Source of the DNA: Actinomycetospora sp. TBRC 11914
GTDB lineage: Bacteria; Actinomycetota; Actinomycetes; Mycobacteriales; Pseudonocardiaceae
NCBI RefSeq assembly: GCF_012933465.1
Contig: NZ_JABBND010000010.1
Location: 62,001-126,000 of the forward strand
Direction of reading: 5' to 3'
Length of the DNA: 64,000 nucleotides
Of this stretch, positions 53,449 through 61,101 are shown one piece after another; position 1 is the first letter of the stretch, and every line of letters starts with the position of its first letter. The notes beneath the pieces were generated by a model. The model was not told where the DNA came from, ran no database searches, and worked only from the letters and a program-made list of their open reading frames with translations. Made by a program: the position numbers and the translations under genes.

Positions 53449-55453
53449 CACCGCCGCGGCGCCCACGCCGGAGGCGCCGGCCCTCCCGGACCCGTCACCC
53501 GACGGGCCCGGGAGGGCCGGGCCCCCGGCCGGCGGCCGCGGGACCCTGCTGATCGCGGGCGCCCTGGCGCTCGCGACCGTGGTCGGCCTCGTCGTGCTGA
53601 TCACCACCGGCGTCACGGCCACCCCCGACGTGGGCCCGGTCGTGCTGTCGTTCGTCGCCCCGGAGGCCTCCCCGACCTCCGTCGTGGTCCGTGTCGTGCT
53701 CGTCGTCGCGAGCTCCCTCGTCGCCGGGCTCGGCCTGGCGCGCGGGGTGGGCGGGCCCGCGGCGACCGCGGTTCTCCGGGGGGCCGCGGTCGCCGCGGGT
53801 GTCGCCGTCGTCGTCGCCGGGATCCTCGGCGACGCCGGGTGGCCCGCGGTCGCGGGCCACGTGCTGCTCGTCGCCGCGGTGGCGACGCTGCCGCGCCGGT
53901 CCGCCGCGGTCGCCGGTGCGCTCCTCGCGGGGACCGTCGCGCTCGAGGTGGCCCTGGTGGGCTGGGGCGCGGCCGCGGTGGTCGAGCTGCTCGCCGCGGT
54001 GGTGCTCACCACGGCGTCCGGTCTCGCCGCGGTCGCCGCGTCACGGCTCGGGGACGGTCCCGACGCCGGGTCGGTGCGGGTGGCGCGGCTCGGCGTGGCG
54101 GTCGCGCTCGCGGGCGCCGTGCCGGGGGCCGTCGCCCTGGTCGTCGACGGTCCGGGGCTCGCCGACCTGACCGGCAGCGTGCGCGGTCCGGTCACCGTCG
54201 CCCTCGTCGCGCTGCCGCTCGCGGCCGCCGGGCTGCTGGCGCCGGGCCTGCGTGCCCGCACGTCGTCGGGAGCCCGGCAGCGTCGGGAGCTGGCCCGGTG
54301 GGCGTCGGGAGGGCTGGCCCTCGCGCTGGGCGCGCTCGCGGTGCTGGGCGCGCTGCCCAGCGCGCCCCAACCGCCGCAGGCGGGGCGGGCGCTGCTGCGC
54401 CCGATGTCCCTCGGCACCCAGCGGGCGGCGGTGCTCGTCGCGCCGACGGCCGGTGGCCCGACCCTCGTCCGACTCTCCGACGGCGCGGACCCCGCGCCCG
54501 GGGGCGGCAGGGACGGCATGGACGGCATGGACATGGGCGGGATGGACGGCATGGACATGGGCGGGACGGCCGGCGCTCCCGACGCCGGCGCCTACACCGT
54601 CTCCGCGGGCGGGGCACCGGTCCCGTTCGCCACGCGTCCGGGCGCGCCCGGACGGTGGGCGGTCGTCGACGTGCCGGCGGGCACCGACGCGCTCACCCTC
54701 ACCGGGCCGCACGGCTCGGCGACGGTGCCGGTGACGACGGGACCGTCCGCGGCCGACCCGGCCGTGCTCGCCGGCCCGGACGGGCCGGAGTGCGCGGACG
54801 CGCTGCTCGGCGACCTGCTCGGCGGCGGCTCCGGGACGGCGTGCCCGTCGACGCTGCTCACCCCGGCGCAGGCCGGCATCCTGACCGCGGCGGTGACCGA
54901 CCTGCACGCCCGGGGGCTGACCTCGCTCTTCCTGGTCGGCGACGACTCGGCCCGCTCGCGGGCCGCCGTCGCGGCCGTGCGGGCCACCGCGGCGCGCCTC
55001 GGGCTGGCGATCTCCGACGCCCCGCGCCCCGAGGACGGGCTGCTGGTCCTGTCCGGGTGGGACCGGGCGCACGCCGAGCTGACCGACGTCACGGCCGCGG
55101 CGACGCGGACCCGGACGTTCACGGGCGGGGTCTTCCTCGCGCCGTGGCTGGTCGCCCCGGACGTGCTCGCGGCCGGGTCGTCGACGATGTTCCCGCTGCC
55201 GTTCACCCCACAGGACGCCACGCCCCGCGGGTACGCCGCCCTGCTCACGACGATCTCGGCGGACGCCGCCCCGACGTCGTCGGGCTACCTCGCCTGGGCG
55301 CACGCCCGCGGGCTGCCCGACGCCCCGCCCCGGCTCTACGCGGCCGCGGCGATCGACGTCATGCCCGGCATGCCCGGGATGGGCCACGGCGGCCAGCCCG
55401 GGGCCTGGTTCCCCGGCGGCGGGATCGTCCCGCTCTCCGGGCCGCTGTCGTGA
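53432..55453 (+). CDS. Polytopic membrane protein with Met-rich metal-binding motifs
   Basis: 673 residues. About nine membrane helices (residues 38-310) give a CopD-like core. A linker with DGMDGMDMGGMDGMDMGG (361-378) follows, then a soluble extracytoplasmic domain with two cysteines and a tail MPGMPGMGHGG near 644-654. Met/His-rich repeats are typical sites for Cu(I). The gene starts within the last codons of the SBP56 gene, which strongly couples their production. I infer copper delivery to the SBP56 protein, as SCO-type chaperones do for methanethiol oxidase; there is no direct evidence of metal identity. Confidence 0.65.
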   Translation: MVTSSSTAAAPTPEAPALPDPSPDGPGRAGPPAGGRGTLLIAGALALATVVGLVVLITTGVTATPDVGPVVLSFVAPEASPTSVVVRVVLVVASSLVAGLGLARGVGGPAATAVLRGAAVAAGVAVVVAGILGDAGWPAVAGHVLLVAAVATLPRRSAAVAGALLAGTVALEVALVGWGAAAVVELLAAVVLTTASGLAAVAASRLGDGPDAGSVRVARLGVAVALAGAVPGAVALVVDGPGLADLTGSVRGPVTVALVALPLAAAGLLAPGLRARTSSGARQRRELARWASGGLALALGALAVLGALPSAPQPPQAGRALLRPMSLGTQRAAVLVAPTAGGPTLVRLSDGADPAPGGGRDGMDGMDMGGMDGMDMGGTAGAPDAGAYTVSAGGAPVPFATRPGAPGRWAVVDVPAGTDALTLTGPHGSATVPVTTGPSAADPAVLAGPDGPECADALLGDLLGGGSGTACPSTLLTPAQAGILTAAVTDLHARGLTSLFLVGDDSARSRAAVAAVRATAARLGLAISDAPRPEDGLLVLSGWDRAHAELTDVTAAATRTRTFTGGVFLAPWLVAPDVLAAGSSTMFPLPFTPQDATPRGYAALLTTISADAAPTSSGYLAWAHARGLPDAPPRLYAAAAIDVMPGMPGMGHGGQPGAWFPGGGIVPLSGPLS

Positions 55454-55472
55454 TCCCCGAACCCCCCTTCCC

Positions 55473-55487
55473 CATGGAGACTCCATG
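55473..55487 (+). promoter_or_regulatory. Palindrome over the YeeE/YedE start site
   Basis: CATGGAG-A-CTCCATG covers the Shine-Dalgarno GGAGA and the ATG. It could form a small hairpin (5-bp stem) that lowers initiation. Confidence 0.3.
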
Positions 55488-56762
55488 ACCACCGTCCCCG
55501 ACCTCACCTGGCCGCGACGCCTCCTCGGCGGCCCCGGCCACCAGTTCGAGCCCGTGTTCACCCCGGCCCCGGCGGCGCCGCCGGCCAACCGGGTCGTGGT
55601 CGCGATCGGGCTGGTCATCTGGGTCGCCCTGGCGGCCGCGGTGTGGGCGACCGCCGGGCCCCGCATGGCCGGCGTGCTCGGCCTCGGCCTCGCGCTCGGC
55701 GTCACGCTCTTCCACTCCCGGTTCGGGTTCACCGGGGCGTGGCGCCAGCTCGTCGCCGTGGGGCAGGGGGCCGCGCTGCGGGCCCACATGCTGATGCTCG
55801 CCGTCGCGGCCGTGCTGTTCTCGATCATCCTGCCGTTCGGGCTGAGCGTGACCGGGTCCGCGAGCCCGCAGCTCGGCCCCGTCGGGATCCCGCTGTTCGT
55901 CGGCTCCTTCCTGTTCGGCGTCGGGATGCAGCTCGGCGGGTCGTGTGCCTCGGGCACGCTGTTCTCGGTCGGGTCCGGGCAGACCTCGATCCTCTACACG
56001 CTGGTCGGGTTCGTCCTCGGGTCGATGGCGTCCATCGGCACCTTCACGTTCTGGACGAGGACCGTCCCCCAGGGGCCGGTCGTGAACCTGGCCGCGATCC
56101 TGGGCTACCCGGGCGCGCTCGCGGTCTCGCTGGTGGTCATGGGCGGGATCGTCGCGGTGACCGTCGTGGTGGGCCGGCGCCGCAACCCGCCGCCGATCGA
56201 CGCCCCGCCGACCGAGCGCGGGCTGCGGCGCGTGCTGCGCGGCTCGTGGCCGCTCTGGGTCGGGGCGGTGCTGCTCGGCGTGCTCAACGCGGCCGTGCTC
56301 GTCGTCTCCGGGCAGCCCTGGGGCGTCACGTCGGCGTTCGGGCTCTGGGGCTCGAAGATCGCCGCGCTGTTCGGTGCCCACCCCGCCGGATGGGCCTACT
56401 TCCAGGTGCCCGCGAACGCGAGGTCGCTGGCCGGGTCGGTCCTCGCCGACCGCGTCTCGGTCCTCGACTTCGGGATCATGGCCGGCGCCCTGGTGGCCTC
56501 GGCGCTCGGTGGGGCGTTCGTGCTCCACCGGGCGGTGCCGTGGCGCACGGTCGTCGCCGCCCTGCTCGGCGGCGTCCTCATGGGCTACGGCGCCCGTCTC
56601 GCCGGCGGCTGCAACATCGGCGCCTACTTCTCCGGCATCGCCTCCTTCAGCCTCCACGGCTGGCTGTGGGGCCTCACGGCCATCGTCGGGACCGTCGCCG
56701 GTCTCGCGCTGCGCCCCGTCTTCGGGCTCGCCAACCCGAAGCCCTCCGACTCCCGCTGCTGA
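55485..56762 (+). CDS. YeeE/YedE (TsuA-like) sulfur-species transporter
   Basis: 425 residues with about 9-10 membrane helices and both family cysteine motifs: GGSCASGTLFSVGSGQ with Cys154 and AGGCNIGAYFSGIASFS with Cys376. Members move thiosulfate through a relay of conserved cysteines, and some are annotated as selenium transporters. It lies 31 bp after the Met-rich membrane protein and 12 bp before a small secreted protein. In this operon it would import sulfide- or thiosulfate-level sulfur released outside the membrane. Confidence 0.87.
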   Translation: MTTVPDLTWPRRLLGGPGHQFEPVFTPAPAAPPANRVVVAIGLVIWVALAAAVWATAGPRMAGVLGLGLALGVTLFHSRFGFTGAWRQLVAVGQGAALRAHMLMLAVAAVLFSIILPFGLSVTGSASPQLGPVGIPLFVGSFLFGVGMQLGGSCASGTLFSVGSGQTSILYTLVGFVLGSMASIGTFTFWTRTVPQGPVVNLAAILGYPGALAVSLVVMGGIVAVTVVVGRRRNPPPIDAPPTERGLRRVLRGSWPLWVGAVLLGVLNAAVLVVSGQPWGVTSAFGLWGSKIAALFGAHPAGWAYFQVPANARSLAGSVLADRVSVLDFGIMAGALVASALGGAFVLHRAVPWRTVVAALLGGVLMGYGARLAGGCNIGAYFSGIASFSLHGWLWGLTAIVGTVAGLALRPVFGLANPKPSDSRC

Positions 56763-56774
56763 AAGGGATCCGTC

Positions 56775-57143
56775 ATGAACACCCTCACCCGTCTCGTCGC
56801 CGGCACCCTCGGCGCCGGCGTGCTCGCCGTGTCCGGCGCCGGGCTCGCCTCGGCCGCTCCGTCCGACACCGGGACCGCCGACACCGGGACCGCCGGCACC
56901 GGCGCGGCCACCGGCGCGGCCACCGGCTCCGGCACCGGCCACCTCGCGCCCGAGCCCGGCGGCACCGCGACCTACGTCCTGCCCGGGGTGGCCGCCCCGC
57001 TGCCCGACCCGACCCTCGGCGTGCCCGACCTCCTGCGCGTCGCGGTGACGCCCCTCGGCCTGCTCGCCGACGCCGCGGGCGAGAGCGGCGGCCAGGCGGC
57101 GCCGCAGGGCGCGCAGGCCGGCCCCGGCTCGGCCGAGAGCTGA
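56775..57143 (+). CDS. Small secreted low-complexity protein
   Basis: 122 residues: a signal peptide (LVAGTLGAGVLAVSGAGLASA) and a Thr/Gly/Ala-rich mature part containing GTADTGTAGTGAATG and LPDPTLGVPDLLRVAVTPLG. No cysteines. The architecture is like the first gene of the operon and its leucine-containing segment is similar in style. Function unknown. The stop overlaps the ATG of the next gene. Confidence 0.7.
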   Translation: MNTLTRLVAGTLGAGVLAVSGAGLASAAPSDTGTADTGTAGTGAATGAATGSGTGHLAPEPGGTATYVLPGVAAPLPDPTLGVPDLLRVAVTPLGLLADAAGESGGQAAPQGAQAGPGSAES

Positions 57144-58444
57144 TGGCGGGCTCCCGCCCCCACCCCGGGCGTGGACCGCTCGCGGGGGCGGGGGCCCTCC
57201 TGCTCGCCGTGGGACTCACCGCGGCGTGCCTGCGCTCCCCGGTCACCGCCGTCGGTGCCGTGCTCGGCGCGTTGCGGGCCCCCGTCGCCTCGGGCGGGCT
57301 CGGGCTCGGCGGCCTCGGTGCCGGGGTGCTCACCGCGATGCCGCTGGCGGTGTTCGCCGCCGGCGGCATCGCGGCGCCCGCGGTGACCCGTCGTCTCGGT
57401 GCCCGGGCGGTCGTGCTCGGCGGCCTGGCCGTGATCGCGGTCGCGCTGCTCGCGCGGGCCGCGTCCGGGTCGGTGACGACGCTGCTCGCGACGAGTGCCG
57501 TGGCCCTGGTCGCGGTCTCCTGGATCAACGTCGTGCTCCCGCCGCTGGTGGCGCCGCGCTCGCCCTGGGCGACCGGCGTGTTCTCCACCGGCGTGCTCGT
57601 CGGGATCGCGGCGCCGGCCGCGCTGGCGGTGCCGGTCGGGTCGGCGACCGGCCTGGGCTGGCGCGGCGGGCTCGGCGTCTGGGCCCTGCTCGCGGTGGCG
57701 GCCGCGGCGTCGTGGGCGGGCACGCCGGTCGAGGCGGGCCCGGTGGCGACCCGGCGACCGGCCGCCGTCGAGGGTCGGCGCCCGGTCGCGCTCGCGGCCT
57801 TCTTCGGGGCTCAGAGCCTCGGCGCGTTCGCGGTGATGGGCTGGCTCCCCCAGGTCTACCGCGACGCCGGGCTGGCGTCGGGCACGGCGTCGGTGCTGCT
57901 CGCGGTCACCGTCGTCCCCGCGCTGCCCGCGGCCCTGCTGCTGCCCGCCCTGGTGCGCCGCGGCCACGGCACGGCCCTCGTCGCCGGGGTCGGGGCCGCG
58001 CAGGTCCTCGGCCTCGCCGGCCTGGCGCTCGCCCCCGCCCGGGGTGCGTGGCTCTGGGCGGTGCTGCTCACCACCGCGCACTGGGGCTTCCCGCTCGCGA
58101 TGGCCCTGGTCGCCCGACGGTCCGCGGGCGATCCCACCCGGCTCTCCGCGCAGGTGCAGGGGACCGGCTACGCGCTCGCCGTCGCCGGGCCGCTGCTCCT
58201 CGGCCCGCTGCACGACGCCAGCGGCGCGTGGATCCTGCCGCTCTCCCTGCTGCTCCTCGTCGCGCTCGGCCAGGTCGTCGCGGGCCTGCGCGTCACGCTC
58301 ACCGACCCCGGTCGGGCGGCCGACACCGAGCCGCCGACCGCGCCGCTGGTGCCGGCACCCGTCGTCGGGACCCCTCCCGAGCCGACGGGGCCGTGCGCGC
58401 CGACGGCCCCGCTCCCCGTCCGTTCCCCGGAGGACACCGCATGA
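57143..58444 (+). CDS. MFS transporter, CynX/NimT type
   Basis: 433 residues with 12 predicted helices. The first reads LLLAVGLTAACLRSPVTAVG, the CynX/NimT subgroup start (LRP-like R in helix 1), and QGTGYALAVAGPLLLGPLHD is in helix 11. Family members move cyanate, nitroimidazoles or small anions. No cyanate lyase is present. In the operon it may export or import a small organosulfur or anionic product. It overlaps both neighbours by 1-4 nt. Confidence 0.8.
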   Translation: MAGSRPHPGRGPLAGAGALLLAVGLTAACLRSPVTAVGAVLGALRAPVASGGLGLGGLGAGVLTAMPLAVFAAGGIAAPAVTRRLGARAVVLGGLAVIAVALLARAASGSVTTLLATSAVALVAVSWINVVLPPLVAPRSPWATGVFSTGVLVGIAAPAALAVPVGSATGLGWRGGLGVWALLAVAAAASWAGTPVEAGPVATRRPAAVEGRRPVALAAFFGAQSLGAFAVMGWLPQVYRDAGLASGTASVLLAVTVVPALPAALLLPALVRRGHGTALVAGVGAAQVLGLAGLALAPARGAWLWAVLLTTAHWGFPLAMALVARRSAGDPTRLSAQVQGTGYALAVAGPLLLGPLHDASGAWILPLSLLLLVALGQVVAGLRVTLTDPGRAADTEPPTAPLVPAPVVGTPPEPTGPCAPTAPLPVRSPEDTA

Positions 58445-59802
58445 GCCTCGCCACCGCCCCGCCCGCCGCCCTGCCCCGCGTGTTCGACGCCGGGGGCCCG
58501 GTCGCCCTGCCCGACGGGCGCCTCGTGCCGGTCGCGGCGCTGAACAACGCGGCGACGACGCCGCCGCTGGCGGTCGTGGTCGACGCCGTCGTCGGGATGC
58601 TGGGGGAGTACGGCGCGCTGCACCGCGGCTCCGGGCCGCGGGCGCGGGCCACCGTGGAGGCGGTCGAGGGCGCCGTCGCGGCGATCGAGCGCTTCCTCGG
58701 CCAGCCCGCCGACAACGCGCTGCTCTTCACGACCAACACCAGCGCGGCGATCAACCACCTGGCCCGGCTGCTCGCACTCGGACCCGACGACGTCGTCGTC
58801 ACCTCGGAGATCGAGCACACCAGCAACAACCTGCCGTGGCGCCACCAGAGCGCGGCGCGGGTGGCGGAGGTGCGCGCCGACGACGCGGGCGCGCTCGACG
58901 TCGCCCACCTCGCCGAGGTGCTCGACGCCCATCGGGGCCGGGTGCGCCTGGTGGCGGTGACCGGGGCGTCCAACCTCACCGGCCACCGGCCCGACCTCGC
59001 GACGCTGGCGGACCTCGCCCACGACGCCGGCGCGCTGCTGTTCGCCGACGCCGCGCAGCTCGCGCCGCACCGACAGATCGACATGGCCGCGAGCGGGGTG
59101 GACGCGCTCGCGTTCTCGGCGCACAAGGTCTACGCGCCGTTCGGGCTGGGGGTGCTGTCGTTGCCCCGGGCGGTGCTGGACCGGACGCCGGTGGACCCCG
59201 GCGGCGGGTCGATCGACATGCTCGCGGCCGACGGCGCGGTGCTGTGGGCGCCGCCGGCCGAACGGCACCAGACGGGGACGTGGAACGCCACCGGCATCGT
59301 CGCGCTCGGGGCGGCGGCCGACGCGCTGCTCGACGCCGGGTGGGGCCTGGTCGAGGCGCACGAGCGGGCGCTGACCGCGGTGCTGGTGGACCGGCTGTCG
59401 GCGGTCGAGGGCGTGACGCCGGCCGTGGACCCGGACCGCTACCGGACCGAGGACCGGATCGGCGCCGTGCCGTTCCGGGTGGCCGGGCTGCACCACGCGC
59501 TGGTCGCGTCGGCACTCGAGGCCGAGCACGGGGTCGAGGTCCGCGCGGGGACGATCTGCAACCACCGGCTCGTGCGCCGCTGGGTGGGCGCCGACGACGC
59601 CGAGCAGGCGCGGGTGGAGGCCGCGATCGCCGGCGGCGACCGGCTCGCGAGCTACGGCGTGGTGCGGGCGAGCCTGGGCCTGCAGAACACGGTCGACGAC
59701 GTCGAGCGGCTCGTGGCGGGGCTCGCCGCGCTGGCGAGCGAGGGCCCGCGGTTGCGCTACCGGCCGTCCCCGGCACAGGAGTGCTGGGTGCCGTCGGCCT
59801 GA
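58441..59802 (+). CDS. Class V aminotransferase, cysteine desulfurase-like
   Basis: 453 residues. The PLP lysine is Lys229 in SAHKVYAP; NNAATTPP starts the fold and ITSEIEHTSNNLPW-like VTSEIEHTSNNLPW follows. Near the C-terminus RAGTIC keeps a cysteine (Cys373) where class II desulfurases have RAGHHC. A desulfurase or selenocysteine-lyase-type reaction on a cysteine-like substrate is therefore plausible; an isopenicillin-epimerase-like racemase is an alternative. ATG overlaps the MFS stop (ATGA). It is the last gene of the operon. Confidence 0.82.
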   Translation: MSLATAPPAALPRVFDAGGPVALPDGRLVPVAALNNAATTPPLAVVVDAVVGMLGEYGALHRGSGPRARATVEAVEGAVAAIERFLGQPADNALLFTTNTSAAINHLARLLALGPDDVVVTSEIEHTSNNLPWRHQSAARVAEVRADDAGALDVAHLAEVLDAHRGRVRLVAVTGASNLTGHRPDLATLADLAHDAGALLFADAAQLAPHRQIDMAASGVDALAFSAHKVYAPFGLGVLSLPRAVLDRTPVDPGGGSIDMLAADGAVLWAPPAERHQTGTWNATGIVALGAAADALLDAGWGLVEAHERALTAVLVDRLSAVEGVTPAVDPDRYRTEDRIGAVPFRVAGLHHALVASALEAEHGVEVRAGTICNHRLVRRWVGADDAEQARVEAAIAGGDRLASYGVVRASLGLQNTVDDVERLVAGLAALASEGPRLRYRPSPAQECWVPSA

Positions 59803-59821
59803 CGGCCTCCTGGCGGGCGTC

Positions 59822-60880
59822 CTACGACCACCCCCACCGCCGCGCCACGTCCGGGTGCGAGCGCACCCACCCGCGGACGGCGTTCTCGCCGTAGGCGGCG
59901 TGCAGGGGGTTGGCGGGGTCGTGGGTCGGGTCGTAGGCGTCGGGGTCGTACGCCTCGCCGAGCTCGGCGACGAGGTCCGCGGGCAGCGTCAGCGGTTCGA
60001 CGACGGCGTCCAGGCGCGGGCCCAGGAAGAACGCCACCGAGAAGCGGTCGACGCCGGCCGGCGGGCTGGTGACGCGGTGGCGGGTCGCGGTGAGGTAGCC
60101 GCGGGTCGCGATCTCGAGCATCTCGCCGATGTTGACGACGTAGCCGCCCGGCACCGGGGTGGCGTCGATCCACGCGCCGGGGGAACCGTCGGCGGTGTCG
60201 GGGAGCTGGACCTGCAGGCCCCCGACGGTGTCCTGGTGGAGCAGCGCGAGGAACCCGTAGTCCTTGTGCGCGCCGACGCCCTGGCGGCTGGCGGTCCCGC
60301 CCGGGTAGTGGATGACTTTGAGGTGCAGGTGGGACTCGTCGTCGAACCACCGGTCGAAGTGGTCCGGGGCCTGGCCGAGCGACTCCGCGAGCGCGCGCAG
60401 GATCTCGCGGCTCACCCGCAGCGCCTCGGCCTGCCACGCGAGGACCGCGGTCCGGAGCCCGGGGAGGGTGGTCGGCCACCGGTTGGGCCCGACGAGACCG
60501 GTCCAGGCCGGGTCGCCGGGGTGGCGGGGCAGCGGCTCGCGCTCCGGCCCGACGTCGATCTGCTCGCGCTGGTCGGCCGCCCCGGCGGTCTGCTCGGTCC
60601 CGACGCGGCTGTACCCGCGGAAGTGCGGCGAGCCGGTGTTCTCGATGGCGCGCCGCTCGGCGACCGGGAGCGCGAAGAAGCGGCGGACCCCGTCGTCGAG
60701 GGAGGCCTCGAGCGCCGGGTCGACGCCGTGGCCGGTGACGACGAAGAACCCGACGTCGCGCGCCGCGCGGCGCAGCTCGTCGAGCAGGGCCGGCCGGTCG
60801 GGACCGTGCAGCCGGCGCAGGTCGAGCACCGGGAGGCCGGTCGAGGAGCCGGGCGCGGCGGGGGAGAGGGTCTCGCTCAT
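59822..60880 (-). CDS. 2-oxoglutarate/Fe(II) oxygenase, isopenicillin N synthase family
   Basis: 352 residues. The N-terminal DIOX_N part has GFFVVTGHGV. The iron triad is His and Asp in VGAHKDYG and His in TRHRV; the 2-oxoglutarate arginine is in RFSVAFFLGP. It hydroxylates or desaturates a small molecule. It is convergent with the operon's last gene, 19 bp away, without an obvious terminator. A link to the operon is not shown. Confidence 0.87.
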   Translation of the reverse strand: MSETLSPAAPGSSTGLPVLDLRRLHGPDRPALLDELRRAARDVGFFVVTGHGVDPALEASLDDGVRRFFALPVAERRAIENTGSPHFRGYSRVGTEQTAGAADQREQIDVGPEREPLPRHPGDPAWTGLVGPNRWPTTLPGLRTAVLAWQAEALRVSREILRALAESLGQAPDHFDRWFDDESHLHLKVIHYPGGTASRQGVGAHKDYGFLALLHQDTVGGLQVQLPDTADGSPGAWIDATPVPGGYVVNIGEMLEIATRGYLTATRHRVTSPPAGVDRFSVAFFLGPRLDAVVEPLTLPADLVAELGEAYDPDAYDPTHDPANPLHAAYGENAVRGWVRSHPDVARRWGWS

Positions 60881-61017
60881 CGGCTCCGAGTCTGCGCTCG
60901 GCCGTAGCTCGGATCCCGCCGCCGGTGATCCCGGTCACGGGCTCGTGTGGTCACCGGGACCGGGTGGTCGTCCGGGGACCGCCCGGCAGCGATGGCGTCC
61001 CCGTGATCGTCGGGCTC

Positions 61018-61084
61018 CATGATCAACAGACCTGGGTGGTCGTCGGGAGGAGCTCGTGGCCGCCACCCAGGGCTGGTGATCATG
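61018..61084 (-). terminator. Terminator-like hairpin after the DHA2 exporter
   Basis: Arms 61018-61039 and 61063-61084 match at 20 of 22 positions around a 23-nt loop, 18 bp after the exporter stop. The arms begin CATGATCA, the same word as in the palindrome at 2.5 kb. Confidence 0.65.
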
Positions 61085-61101
61085 TGGGGTCGACGGGGCG
61101 G

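Noticed and set aside
57143-58444. Cyanate use, from the CynX-like transporter
   Set aside because: No cyanate lyase or carbonic anhydrase gene is nearby, and the subgroup carries many substrates.
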